Below, piece after piece: positions 17,516 to 27,029 of a stretch of 64,000 nt of DNA; within the stretch, counting starts at the first letter, position 1; the number at the start of each line of letters is the position of its first letter. Source of the DNA: Marinobacter azerbaijanicus (GTDB taxonomy: Bacteria; Pseudomonadota; Gammaproteobacteria; Pseudomonadales; Oleiphilaceae); assembly GCF_030250645.1 (NCBI RefSeq), contig NZ_JASSVS010000002.1, positions 372,001 through 436,000 of the forward strand. Reading direction: 5' to 3'. A model generated the notes under the pieces. It ran no database searches, was not told where the DNA came from, and saw only the letters and a program-made list of their open reading frames with translations. The translations under genes and the position numbers were made by a program.

Positions 17516-18341
17516 CCCCCTCGACGGCTGCCGGCCAATACCCCCGGATTTCCGCGCTCCCCAGGCCTAACCGGCCCAGGTAGGAGCCAAGCCCACTGGG
17601 TGCCTTCCCAGTGAACAGAGTTGTTTCCAGAGGTGCCGCATTGAACGGATGCTTCAGACTATCCACGGAGTAACCTTGCTCTTCGAGAAGCCAGGCCGTG
17701 CGACGCGCAATGGCATCACCTGAATCCACCCAGTGTTTTACCCCGGGCAGATGTACCCTTAACAGGTCACTGATCAGTGGGTAATGGGTGCAGCCCAACA
17801 CAACCGTGTCCACTCCCGCATCACGAAATGGCTGCAATGCCCTGGACAACGACTCTTCAGGGATCGGAACGCCGGTCACAAGGCGCTCAATCCAGTAGAC
17901 CAGATCCGGATGACCGAGACGTTCAACGGTGCAGCCATCGGCAAATTCTCTGATCAGGTCCATCAGATAGGAGCGCCTCACCGTCGCCGGGGTTGCCAGC
18001 ACACCGATGCGACGATTGGTCGATATCGCAACAGCGGGCTTGATAGCTGGAACAACCCCGATAACCGGGATGGAGGTCATTGCCCGCAGGTGTGGAAGCA
18101 CAACCGTGCTTGCGGTATTACAGGCCACCACAATAATGTCACAGGGAAACTCGTCTATCGCGGCTGAGATCAACGACTGGCTGCGCTCAACAACCACCGA
18201 TTCGGGCTGATTACCATAGGGGAAGCCGGCATTGTCGGCCAGGTAAAGAAGTTTCACTGCCGGCAACTGCTGATGGATACAGGCAGCAATGCTCAAACCG
18301 CCGACACCGGAGTCGAATACCAGCACCCTGGGCGTTTTCAC
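17493..18341 (-). CDS. murI: Glutamate racemase
   Basis: 282 residues. Interconverts L- and D-glutamate for peptidoglycan. The two-base mechanism cysteines are Cys74 (ACNTAST) and Cys184 (GCTHYPL); the N-terminal FDSGVGGL supplies Asp10 and Ser11. The ATG overlaps the stop of nudC by four bases (ATGA), so the two genes are translationally coupled. The 3' end overlaps the DUF2156 gene on the other strand by 23 bases. Confidence 0.95.
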   Translation of the reverse strand: MKTPRVLVFDSGVGGLSIAACIHQQLPAVKLLYLADNAGFPYGNQPESVVVERSQSLISAAIDEFPCDIIVVACNTASTVVLPHLRAMTSIPVIGVVPAIKPAVAISTNRRIGVLATPATVRRSYLMDLIREFADGCTVERLGHPDLVYWIERLVTGVPIPEESLSRALQPFRDAGVDTVVLGCTHYPLISDLLRVHLPGVKHWVDSGDAIARRTAWLLEEQGYSVDSLKHPFNAAPLETTLFTGKAPSGLGSYLGRLGLGSAEIRGYWPAAVEGVTAAGSV

Positions 18342-19159
18342 GGTTGCGTCCCCTCCCCCCTGATTTCCCGCACCATTGCATCAATCAGACGGCCAGCAAT
18401 GGTCGTCGAGGGCGGCACGGGGGGAAGCTCGCCGGGCCGGTACCAGTCTGCCTCGGCGATCTCGTCCTCCTGCAACACCAGGTCACCACCGGCATAGTCG
18501 GCAAAGAAGCCCAGCATGAGCTGATGAGGGAATGGCCAGGGCTGGGATGCCTGGTAACGGATATTGCTCACATCCAGAGCGGTCTCCTCTTTCACCTCGC
18601 GGGCCACGGCCGCTTCAATACTCTCGCCTGGTTCCACAAAGCCCGCAATCAGGCTGAAAAAGTGGCGTTTTACCCGTGAGGAACGGGCCAGCAACATATG
18701 ATCGTTCCGGCGGATAACCACGATCACACAGGGCGCGACCCTTGGGTACCAGGGGATACTGCAGGCTTCGCACCATTTTGCCCGCTCCAGGCGGTGCAGG
18801 CCGGTAACCCCACCACAGCGACCGCAAAAACGGTGGTCCCGCCACCACTGGTAAACCTGGAAAGCAGTCCCCAGCATATCTGCCGGGGCGTCTTCCATCA
18901 TCAACAGGGCGTCTCTAAGCGGCACCGGCTCCGGCTTGCCGGGAAGAGCCTCCGCATCGGCTTCTGCAACGTAAACGTTCCGGTTATTCCACTGCCCGAC
19001 GTAAACCGCGTCAGTGCCACTCGCGGCAAATGGTGACACGGGCTTCCATTCATGGAGCCACCCGGTATCCGGTTTCAGAACTGCATCACCGGAGATGGTC
19101 AGCACAAGGTCATCTTCGCCGGGTGCTTTTGTCGACCAACCGGGTGTCCATATCGCCAT
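18338..19159 (-). CDS. nudC: NAD+/NADH diphosphatase (RNA deNADding)
   Basis: 273 residues. A zinc ribbon (FCGRCG and WCEAC) precedes the Nudix box (GFVEPGESIEAA, then REVKEET) and the NudC-specific SQPWPFP motif. The enzyme splits NAD(H) into NMN(H) and AMP and removes NAD caps from RNA. The Nudix box ends EETAL, with Ala where Gly is more common; the catalytic glutamates are kept. First gene of a two-gene unit with murI and divergent from plsB. Confidence 0.93.
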   Translation of the reverse strand: MAIWTPGWSTKAPGEDDLVLTISGDAVLKPDTGWLHEWKPVSPFAASGTDAVYVGQWNNRNVYVAEADAEALPGKPEPVPLRDALLMMEDAPADMLGTAFQVYQWWRDHRFCGRCGGVTGLHRLERAKWCEACSIPWYPRVAPCVIVVIRRNDHMLLARSSRVKRHFFSLIAGFVEPGESIEAAVAREVKEETALDVSNIRYQASQPWPFPHQLMLGFFADYAGGDLVLQEDEIAEADWYRPGELPPVPPSTTIAGRLIDAMVREIRGEGTQP

Positions 19160-19302
19160 AATCCGGATCCTGCAGCTATCATGAAGTCAGAACTGGAAAT
19201 GTATCATACCGGCGCAATACAACTGAACGACATCATGTCTTTCGACACCGTGCGCAACCAAGTAAACTTAGCGCCTCTTTCTGTGAACCGGAGCGACCAT
19301 TT

Positions 19303-21771
19303 ATGCGTTTTTTCCTGGGCCTTCGCAGCCTGATCCTGACCCTTTTTCGAAAAATCCTGTTTTTGTGGGTCCGGACGGATGTAAGCGGTAACAGCTCCGA
19401 TGCCCTGGGACTGGATCCGGATAAACCGGTTTGTTATGTGCTGCAATACAGCTCGCTCTCCAGCCGTCTGGTGCTGGAACAGGAAGTACTGAGTGCCGGC
19501 CTGCCCGGTGCCGAATCTTCACTTCCGGTCAAAAATGGGCCAAACCATTCTTTTTTCTTCCTGTACCGCAGGATCGGCGGCCTGTTCCAGCGTCGCCGGA
19601 CGCCCGTTCCCACAAGCGAATTCCGTGCGCTGGTTCGTCATGGCCTGGAACATCCGGAACAGGATGTACAGATTGTTCCGGTATCATTGTTCTGGGGGCG
19701 CTCCCCAGACAAGGAGAAGTCCCTGGTCAAGCTGGTGCTATCGGACACCTGGTCCGTCGCCGGCCGGTTGCAGAAGTTCCTGATTATCCTGGTTCACGGG
19801 CGCAGCACTTATGTGCAGTTTAACCAGCCCCTGTCCCTCAAACAGGTCATTGATGAATATCGTCACAGTGAAGAACGGGCCAACCGCAAGCTGGCCCGCA
19901 TTCTCCGTACCCACTTCCGCCGTGTACGCCAGGCCGTTCTCGGGCCGGACCTTTCCCACCGTCGTACGCTGGTTGGCGGACTGATTCGTACCCAGGCGGT
20001 CAAGGAAGCCATTCGGGAAGCCGCTCGCAAGGACGACATCCCTCCCGAAAAGGTTCGCGCCAAGGCTTACAAGTACGCGGACGAAATCGCCGCAAACATG
20101 TCTGTTGTCACCATCCGCGTTCTTGAAGTTGTGCTGTCCCGGCTGTGGAACCGTATCTATAACGGCATTGCCATCAACAACATCGAGGTGGCCAAGGAGG
20201 TGGCCCAGGACAATGCCGTGGTCTATGTTCCCTGCCACCGCTCCCATATCGATTACCTGCTGCTTTCCTATGTGCTCTATAAGAATGGCCTTATGCCTCC
20301 GCATATTGCTGCGGGGATCAACCTGAACATGCCCATTGTCGGCCCCATCCTGCGCCGCGGCGGTGCTTTTTTCATGCGCCGGAGCTTCCGCGACAATCCG
20401 CTTTACGCAACCGTGTTCAACGAGTACATGCACGTCATGTTCTCCAGGGGCTATTCCGTTGAATACTTTGTGGAGGGCGGGCGCAGCCGTACCGGAAGAA
20501 TGCTGCAACCGCGGCCAGGCATGCTGTCCATGACCGTGCGTAGCTTTCTGCGGGACCACCGCAAGCCTATCGTTTTTGTTCCGGTTTACATTGGTTACGA
20601 GAAGGTGATGGAAGGCCGTTCCTACCTCGGTGAGCTGAGGGGTAAGAAAAAACAGAAGGAAAGCGTATTTGCCCTGGCCAAGACCGTGCGCAAGCTGAAC
20701 AATTCCTTCGGCAAAGTGGCGGTGAACTTTGGTGAAGCCATCCCCCTGGCCGATGTACTGGACGAAGTCGAGCCCAGCTGGCGTGAAGAGGCCTACAACT
20801 CCGAATACCGGCCAAAGTGGCTCAATGAGGCGGTCTCGGAGCTGGCAACTCGTGTTGCCTCTCACATCAACGCTTCGGTGGCAGTCAACCCCATCGGCAT
20901 GACCGCCATGGCGTTGTTGGGCACCGAGCGTCTGGCAATGGATGAAGGTCAGCTGATCCGCCTGATGGACCAGTACGCCGACCTGCTGGCGGCATTCCCT
21001 TACGCCGAGACCATCACACTACCGGAAGGCAACGGCCGTGACTGGGTGGCCTACTGTGAAAACATGGGTCTGGTCACGCGCCAGCCCCAGAAGCTCGGCG
21101 ACATCATTGCCCTGGAAGGCAGCAACGCCATCCTGATGACCTACTACCGCAACAATATTCAACACCTTTTTGCGTTGCCGTCGCTGATTGCCAGTCTGTT
21201 CGAAAACAAGCAGTCGCTTGGCAGAGACAAGATCGAGTTCCTCGCCGGGGTGGCTTACCCTTACCTGAAATCCGAACTGTTCCTGAAATATCATCCGGAT
21301 GAAATTGGTGGCGTCATCAGCCAATGGATTGATGTACTGATATCCAGGGGACTGCTTTTTGAAGAGGAAGACAACAGAATCAGCCGCCCCGAGGAGGGCA
21401 CCGACGCCATGCTCCGGTTGCGGATACTGTCACGATTCATTATCCAGACCCTGGAGCGTTATCACATTGTCATTGGCATCCTGCGCAAATACGGTTCAGG
21501 CAAGATCACTGCCAGCGAGCTGGAGGAACAGAGCACCCTGCTGGCTGAGCGAATGTCCATCCTGTTTGGCCTGAATGCACCGGAGTTCTTTGACAAGACC
21601 CTATTCCGTAACTTTATCGCCAATATGCAACACAACGGCGTCATCACCACCGATGAAAATGGGCTGTTGTGCTACAGCGAAGGGCTGGATGAAGTGGCTG
21701 AAGATGCACGGTTGGTCCTGAGCGTGGAAAAACGCCAGGCGATCCAACAGGTGACCATGCTCGGAGCCTGA
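19303..21771 (+). CDS. plsB: Glycerol-3-phosphate 1-O-acyltransferase
   Basis: 822 residues, close to the E. coli enzyme. It moves an acyl group to the sn-1 position of glycerol 3-phosphate at the inner membrane, the first step of phospholipid synthesis. The HX4D motif is HRSHID (H312, D317); the downstream acyltransferase blocks GGAFFMRRSF, FVEGGRSRTGRM and VPVYIGYEKV are intact. In wax-making bacteria it competes with the acyl-CoA reductase for acyl groups. Divergent from nudC, so transcription should start in the 143-base gap. Confidence 0.96.
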   Translation: MRFFLGLRSLILTLFRKILFLWVRTDVSGNSSDALGLDPDKPVCYVLQYSSLSSRLVLEQEVLSAGLPGAESSLPVKNGPNHSFFFLYRRIGGLFQRRRTPVPTSEFRALVRHGLEHPEQDVQIVPVSLFWGRSPDKEKSLVKLVLSDTWSVAGRLQKFLIILVHGRSTYVQFNQPLSLKQVIDEYRHSEERANRKLARILRTHFRRVRQAVLGPDLSHRRTLVGGLIRTQAVKEAIREAARKDDIPPEKVRAKAYKYADEIAANMSVVTIRVLEVVLSRLWNRIYNGIAINNIEVAKEVAQDNAVVYVPCHRSHIDYLLLSYVLYKNGLMPPHIAAGINLNMPIVGPILRRGGAFFMRRSFRDNPLYATVFNEYMHVMFSRGYSVEYFVEGGRSRTGRMLQPRPGMLSMTVRSFLRDHRKPIVFVPVYIGYEKVMEGRSYLGELRGKKKQKESVFALAKTVRKLNNSFGKVAVNFGEAIPLADVLDEVEPSWREEAYNSEYRPKWLNEAVSELATRVASHINASVAVNPIGMTAMALLGTERLAMDEGQLIRLMDQYADLLAAFPYAETITLPEGNGRDWVAYCENMGLVTRQPQKLGDIIALEGSNAILMTYYRNNIQHLFALPSLIASLFENKQSLGRDKIEFLAGVAYPYLKSELFLKYHPDEIGGVISQWIDVLISRGLLFEEEDNRISRPEEGTDAMLRLRILSRFIIQTLERYHIVIGILRKYGSGKITASELEEQSTLLAERMSILFGLNAPEFFDKTLFRNFIANMQHNGVITTDENGLLCYSEGLDEVAEDARLVLSVEKRQAIQQVTMLGA

Positions 21772-21796
21772 GCGCATGCACGCCAGTCTGCTGCAC

Positions 21797-22618
21797 TTAG
21801 CCTGATGGCAGCGCCTTGATCGAATAGACATCGTAGCGGCTGCTTTTACCCTCGACACGTGTGGTGGGCTCCGGCCCACCGACCGGCTCTGCCTTGCGCG
21901 GACGCTTGACCACTACTCTATAGGTTGCCACCTGCAAAGCCGCTGCCAGCAGCTCCGCCGAGTCATCGTCATCCCCCACCACTGTGCGGAACACCTGCAT
22001 TTCTTTTTTTACCAGGGCCGACTTGTCGCGGTGAGGGAACATCGGGTCCAGGTAAATAACGTCCGCGGTGTCTGCTTCAGCAATCTGTGCCGCTTTCTGC
22101 AGCCAGTCGATACTGTTGCCCGGCTGCAATGCCATACGGGCGACCAGCGACGCACTCTGCTCATTCAGTGCGGCTCTGGCAAGGCCATCGCTGAGCAGCG
22201 CATGTATGATCGGTGAGCGCTCAAAAAGAGTGACCCGGCAACCAAGAGAGGCCAGAACAAACGCATCCTGCCCAAGGCCGGCGGTGGCGTCCAGAACATG
22301 TAGCGGTTGCCGGGCCTTTTTAAGACCTACCGCCTTTGCGATCAACTGACCTGTTCCGCCCCCATGGTCCCTGCGATAACCTGCCTTCCCCGTCACGAAC
22401 TCAGCCCTGACCGGGCCTGGAGCTCCCTTGCCTGTCACCTGCAGGCCAAGTCCGTGCTCATCGGAATACAGAAGCACCGGATAATCCCGGATATCGCGGG
22501 GACGGACTGTACCGAGAAAAGGCAGGGCCAGCTCTTCTGCCAGTGATCGAGCGGCAAGACTGTCTCCCAGAGGGCTGCAGGCCACGGCGAGTTCAGTAGA
22601 ACTATCTGGAGAAGACAT
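21797..22618 (-). CDS. rsmJ: 16S rRNA (guanine-1516-N2)-methyltransferase
   Basis: 273 residues. The SAM motif LDATAGLGQDAFVLA and the YLDPMFPHR motif (family NPPY-like block) identify the YhiQ/RsmJ family, which methylates G1516 in the small-subunit rRNA. The ATG at 22618 overlaps the stop of the preceding small gene (TGATG), so the two are coupled. A TTG just before the ATG extends the frame by one codon but is less likely. It is convergent with plsB across 25 bases. Confidence 0.92.
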   Translation of the reverse strand: MSSPDSSTELAVACSPLGDSLAARSLAEELALPFLGTVRPRDIRDYPVLLYSDEHGLGLQVTGKGAPGPVRAEFVTGKAGYRRDHGGGTGQLIAKAVGLKKARQPLHVLDATAGLGQDAFVLASLGCRVTLFERSPIIHALLSDGLARAALNEQSASLVARMALQPGNSIDWLQKAAQIAEADTADVIYLDPMFPHRDKSALVKKEMQVFRTVVGDDDDSAELLAAALQVATYRVVVKRPRKAEPVGGPEPTTRVEGKSSRYDVYSIKALPSG

Positions 22619-22989
22619 CAAACGAGAATATCAATGCCGGCCAGGACATTATCGGAGGCATCGCCCCGTGCAGCCACGTCGGCAAAAGTGGACAAGGCCC
22701 GTGACGTGTTCAGAGGAATTTCATCGGCGCGAAAACGTTCCAGCCTGACATCTTCTGCAGCCTGACGCGCCTCAATTCGCCGCTCAAGGGATTCCGCTGA
22801 GGGGATGGGGCGCTCTTCGGCATTGCGGGAGCGAGGGTCGGACAGGTCCCGGCGTACCGCATCACTGTTGTTATCCGGTGACGTGGCGGGTGCGCGAGCC
22901 ACGTCACTGCGCTCCCGCACCGGGCTGTTATTGCCGGACTGGAAGGGAAGACCACTGTTTGGATTAACACCACCAATCATGTCGGGCAC
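22618..22989 (-). CDS. Hypothetical small protein upstream of rsmJ
   Basis: 123 residues from GTG at 22989, or 120 from ATG at 22980; neither has a good ribosome site. The N-terminal half is rich in Asn, Ser, Pro, Asp and Arg and looks disordered. The C-terminal half (about residues 62-123) has a charged amphipathic helix (SLERRIEARQAAEDVRLERF) followed by a regular segment ending GIDILV. It is not recognised. Its stop overlaps the rsmJ start, so it is very likely translated and coupled to rsmJ. No cysteines, no signal peptide. Confidence 0.65.
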   Translation of the reverse strand: MPDMIGGVNPNSGLPFQSGNNSPVRERSDVARAPATSPDNNSDAVRRDLSDPRSRNAEERPIPSAESLERRIEARQAAEDVRLERFRADEIPLNTSRALSTFADVAARGDASDNVLAGIDILV

Positions 22990-23066
22990 ACCGGCGTTCG
23001 TTACGACTGAATGGGAATTATGGAAGATTTAAAGGCGTTTTAAAAGCTGGCTGTTCACTTTTCACC

Positions 23067-23864
23067 CTACCAGAGCATCACAATCAGCAGAGCACCAAGT
23101 ATCATTCGGTAAATAACGAACGGCATCAGACCAAGCCGCTCCAGAAATTTCAGGAACAGGTGGATACAGATCACCGCACTGACAAAAGACAGCGCCGCCC
23201 CCAGTGCGATCGCGGCCCAGTCGGTTGCCCCACCCTGCTCCAGCAGTTCCAGTGTTTTGAGCAGGCCGGCAGCCAGAATCAGCGGAATAGAGAGCAGGAA
23301 TGAGAAACGCGCCGCTGCCTCCCGGCCAAAGCCCAGGAAAAGCGCAGCCGTTATGGTTATACCCGAGCGGGAAGTGCCCGGAATCAGCGCCAGCGCCTGG
23401 GCCAGGCCGATAATCACTGCATCTTTCATGGTCAGTGATGGCAACTCGCGGGCTCTGCGTCCTACTGCATCCGACCACCAGAGCACCAGTCCAAAGCCGA
23501 TGGTTGAGGCGGCAATAACCAGGCCCGAGCGCAGCGACGACTCGATAAAGTCATTGAGCAAAAGACCGGCCAGGCCAGCCGGAATGGTACCTGCGATGAC
23601 TGCCCAGGCGAGCCCGCTGTCCTGCCCTACCCGGCCACGTGCCGTATCATTCGCCCAGGCAGCAGTGAGCCTGACGACCTCCTTGCGGAAATACCAGACC
23701 ACAGCAGCGAGAGTGCCCACATGCACGGCTACATCAAACGCCAGGCCCTGGTCTGGCCAGCCAAGTACCTGAGAAGGAAGGATCAGGTGAGCAGAACTGC
23801 TGATCGGAAGAAATTCCGTCAACCCCTGTATGACGGCCAATACGATAATGTGCCACAGTTCCAT
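23067..23864 (-). CDS. uppP: Undecaprenyl-diphosphatase
   Basis: 265 residues, multi-pass inner membrane protein of the BacA/UppP family. It removes a phosphate from undecaprenyl diphosphate so the lipid carrier can be reused in cell-wall and O-antigen synthesis. The two conserved motifs are complete: QGLTEFLPISSSAHL at 13-27 and PGTSRSG at 162-168. It follows tsaB by 33 bases on the same strand. Confidence 0.95.
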   Translation of the reverse strand: MELWHIIVLAVIQGLTEFLPISSSAHLILPSQVLGWPDQGLAFDVAVHVGTLAAVVWYFRKEVVRLTAAWANDTARGRVGQDSGLAWAVIAGTIPAGLAGLLLNDFIESSLRSGLVIAASTIGFGLVLWWSDAVGRRARELPSLTMKDAVIIGLAQALALIPGTSRSGITITAALFLGFGREAAARFSFLLSIPLILAAGLLKTLELLEQGGATDWAAIALGAALSFVSAVICIHLFLKFLERLGLMPFVIYRMILGALLIVMLW

Positions 23865-23897
23865 GGGCGGTGTTTCCGGGTGGTAGCAAGGAGGTTA

Positions 23898-24593
23898 TCA
23901 GCGGCCGGGAAGCTTCTTCCAGGCAACTTCATCACGAATATAGACTGGCTGCGCCAGTGCGGCGGGCACGCCGGCACCGTCACGAAAGGCAAGGGCGGCA
24001 ATTTCAGCCACCCAGGAAGCCCTGGGAACCAGGGAGTCATCAATCTCTTGCATGGCGTCCGTGACCATAGCCGGAAAATGCTCTCGCAACCGCCACCCCT
24101 GGCCAACGCCAAACCAGCGCGGAATGCCGGAAGCCAGCGCAACTGACTCTGGCGCACACACCTGCTCCTCACCGATCAGCTCCGGCTGGCCAGCCCTGCA
24201 TGCATAGCAGGCCCAGTAGGTTTCTCCCATGCGGGCATCAAAGGCTACGGCAATGCCATCATTTTCTGACAGAGAAAACCGCTCTATGGCATCGGCTGCA
24301 ACAGCCGCCAGTGAGGATACCGGCACAACGGGCACTTCAATGCCATAGGCCAGGCCCTGGACTACACCGGTTGCAATACGAAGGCCGGTGAAAGACCCGG
24401 GGCCACAGGCAAACGCAAGCGTGTCCAGGTCAGCTGGCACCAGGTTCTGCTCTGCCAGGAGCTCCCGGACCATGGGCATGAGAAGGCGCGTATGCCCCCG
24501 TGGTGCAAGCTCAAAGCGCTCCGTCACCCTGCCGTCCACCAGCAGGGCTGCCGAGCAGCCCTCCGATGACGTATCCAGTGCCAGTAGTTTCAC
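23898..24593 (-). CDS. tsaB: tRNA threonylcarbamoyladenosine biosynthesis protein TsaB
   Basis: 231 residues. ASKHA-fold, inactive paralogue of TsaD. N-terminal LALDTSSEGCSAAL and GPGSFTGLRI (about 64-73) are the family signatures. TsaB binds TsaD and TsaE for t6A modification of tRNAs that read ANN codons. It begins four bases after adk and belongs to the adk-tsaB-uppP run. Confidence 0.94.
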   Translation of the reverse strand: MKLLALDTSSEGCSAALLVDGRVTERFELAPRGHTRLLMPMVRELLAEQNLVPADLDTLAFACGPGSFTGLRIATGVVQGLAYGIEVPVVPVSSLAAVAADAIERFSLSENDGIAVAFDARMGETYWACYACRAGQPELIGEEQVCAPESVALASGIPRWFGVGQGWRLREHFPAMVTDAMQEIDDSLVPRASWVAEIAALAFRDGAGVPAALAQPVYIRDEVAWKKLPGR

Positions 24594-24597
24594 GCGG

Positions 24598-25272
<675 letters not shown>

Positions 25273-25455
25273 TCATTATCATTTGAAAAGCTGTGGCAAA
25301 ACCCTGTGGCTTTGCGACAGCCTCTCTGGCAACGGCGCTGGGCGTGCCATGCCGAAGAACGCGCATTATACGAATTCAACCACTTCAGAGAAAGTGGACC
25401 TCCGTAGCATGCACCAAAAGGTTACATCAGGTTGTCGTCCGCAAGCGCGCGGGCG

Positions 25456-26826
25456 TCAGGATGACAGGGAAAGCGCCAATGCGTCCAGATCTCCGGAAAC
25501 CGTATCAATCTCCTCACTGAGAATCGTGATATCGCCCTCGGTGAGGCCCAGGGGCGCTGCCAGAGCCTCCAGGTCATCCGGGTTGAACTCGTCCCCGATC
25601 CCCTTCTCCTTGAGCAGACCGTTGGCCAGCTGAACCATAAGTACGTAGTTTTCATGCTCGCCATGGTAGCCCAGGTGTTGGTGCATACCGGCAGCCTTGA
25701 CGACCGGATCCGGCAGCTCCCACAACCTGTGCAGGATGCCGCCAATGGCACCATGACCCACCGCCAGCATCTGCTGGTTGTCGTCGGCACCGAACACCTG
25801 CTGTTCCAGTGAGTGCAAGCTGGCCTCCGGGTTAGCTTCGCGAAGGGTATTGAGCTCGTCAAACTCCTGTGGGAACAGATGCCCGATCAGCAACAGGCCG
25901 AAGTTGTGCAGCAGTCCGCAAAGGTAGGCCAGGCCCTTGTCGGCGTTGCACTTGGGCGCCATGCGCTGACACAGAAACGCGCAATACAGGGAATGCCGCC
26001 AGAACTGATCCATACCCAGCATCCCCTGACGGGGCACCTCGAAAGCGCGCACCGAGGCGATGCCCAGGGCAATATGAGCAACGCGATCAAAGCCAAGAAC
26101 ACGGGTAACCGCTTCCTGGACGGAATTGATCTGGCCGGGATAATTGAAAAGAGCGGATCGGGCATAGCGCATGATCTGGGCCGTCAGACTGGGATCAAAC
26201 TCGATCAGGTCAGCCAGTTCCCGGGCAGTTGCTTCGGTGTTGGCGGTCAGCCTCAGGATGCGCAGGGCCAGTGCAGGCATGGGCGGCAGGCGATAGAGTT
26301 TCTGAAGCTTGTCGGCGACTTCTTCCAGCGTCAGCGCATCCCGTTCCCCGTTATTCTGGCCACGGATCACCAGATGCCCCGATGTCGCATCGGCCAATGC
26401 CCTGGCCAATGACGTGCGATCGAGTTCCAGCAGAGTGTTGTCGGTACCACAGCACATCAAGGTACGTGAGTATCCCAGAACGTCCTGGTCGACCAATACA
26501 GGTATGTCGTAAGCAGCACCCACTGGCGGCTGAAAACCCGGATCACAGTCCGCAAACAGGCGCGCCGACTGGCGTGCGGTCAGCGGCTGCAGCCGCCTTC
26601 CTGTCAGCTTGTGAACCAGATCCATGTCCAGACTGGTGTTATAACCGTGTACCGCCATGATAACGCCATTGATATCGATCAACGGTGTAGCGCGGATAAA
26701 CTCATCCTGAGGTCGCCCGGACGCCATAACGGCGGCATCGAAGTTAAGCACCTGATCAATCGCCAGCTCACGATAGGCGATGCCCTTGCGATTCAGAAAA
26801 CCTTCCAGTCTTGCCGCTAACGCCAC
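25456..26826 (-). CDS. YbaK-like domain fused to HDOD domain
   Basis: 456 residues. The N-terminal 150 residues look like the YbaK/ProX tRNA-editing fold (YRELAIDQV, then an LVDQDVLGYSRTLMCCGTDNTLLEL region close to the GSGSRxxxL-type end), and the C-terminal 170-400 is an HDOD domain (LPPMPALALRIL, DPSLTAQIMRYARSALF, AYLCGLLHNFGLLLIGH). YbaK domains deacylate mischarged tRNA; HDOD proteins are signalling modules. A deacylase function is not proven, since the catalytic lysine of YbaK was not located with confidence. It is monocistronic on the strand of ppc and adk. A link from amino-acid/tRNA state to signalling is an inference. Confidence 0.8.
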   Translation of the reverse strand: MALAARLEGFLNRKGIAYRELAIDQVLNFDAAVMASGRPQDEFIRATPLIDINGVIMAVHGYNTSLDMDLVHKLTGRRLQPLTARQSARLFADCDPGFQPPVGAAYDIPVLVDQDVLGYSRTLMCCGTDNTLLELDRTSLARALADATSGHLVIRGQNNGERDALTLEEVADKLQKLYRLPPMPALALRILRLTANTEATARELADLIEFDPSLTAQIMRYARSALFNYPGQINSVQEAVTRVLGFDRVAHIALGIASVRAFEVPRQGMLGMDQFWRHSLYCAFLCQRMAPKCNADKGLAYLCGLLHNFGLLLIGHLFPQEFDELNTLREANPEASLHSLEQQVFGADDNQQMLAVGHGAIGGILHRLWELPDPVVKAAGMHQHLGYHGEHENYVLMVQLANGLLKEKGIGDEFNPDDLEALAAPLGLTEGDITILSEEIDTVSGDLDALALSLSS

Positions 26827-26869
26827 GGCGTTACTCCTGTTTTTTTGTTGCCTGGTGAACTACCCTAGC

Positions 26870-26897
26870 CCTCGGGCCTCGGGCCTCGGGCCTCGGG
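26870..26897. repeat. Four tandem copies of CCTCGGG
   Basis: Perfect 7-base unit repeated four times, between the HDOD gene start and the ppc stop, directly beside the palindromic element at 26902. Seven-base repeats of this kind change length by slippage. It lies outside coding sequence but within the likely leader of the HDOD gene. Confidence 0.85.
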
Positions 26898-26901
26898 GGC
26901 A

Positions 26902-27009
26902 GTCGCATGGGGTGAAGGGGGACAGGACACGCTACAAGCACGTCCCTGTGCGCTTGACTTTGGCCATCCATGGCCAAAGACAGTCCTGTCCCCCTTCACC
27001 CCACGCGAC
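26902..27009. repeat. Three-hairpin palindromic element, copy C1
   Basis: Outer arms of 27 bases (26902-26928 and 26983-27009) pair with one mismatch (26/27). The inner 54 bases hold a first small hairpin with the loop GTCCCT and a second, CTTTGGCCAT-CC-ATGGCCAAAG. The same inner design (ACGCT..., ACGTCCnTGT, GCTTGAC, CATCCATG, GACA) recurs at 60767-60868 with different outer arms. It sits 20 bases after the ppc stop codon. Confidence 0.85.
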
Positions 27010-27029
27010 GTCAAACTTCGGGGGCCAGA

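Noticed and set aside
19738..20865. Open frame (375 codons) opposite plsB
   Set aside because: plsB is certain (HX4D and flanking blocks); the antisense frame has no recognisable domain.
26870..27009. CRISPR array or integron attC site
   Set aside because: The repeats are contiguous 7-mers and one palindrome, with no spacers of regular length, no cas genes and no integrase.
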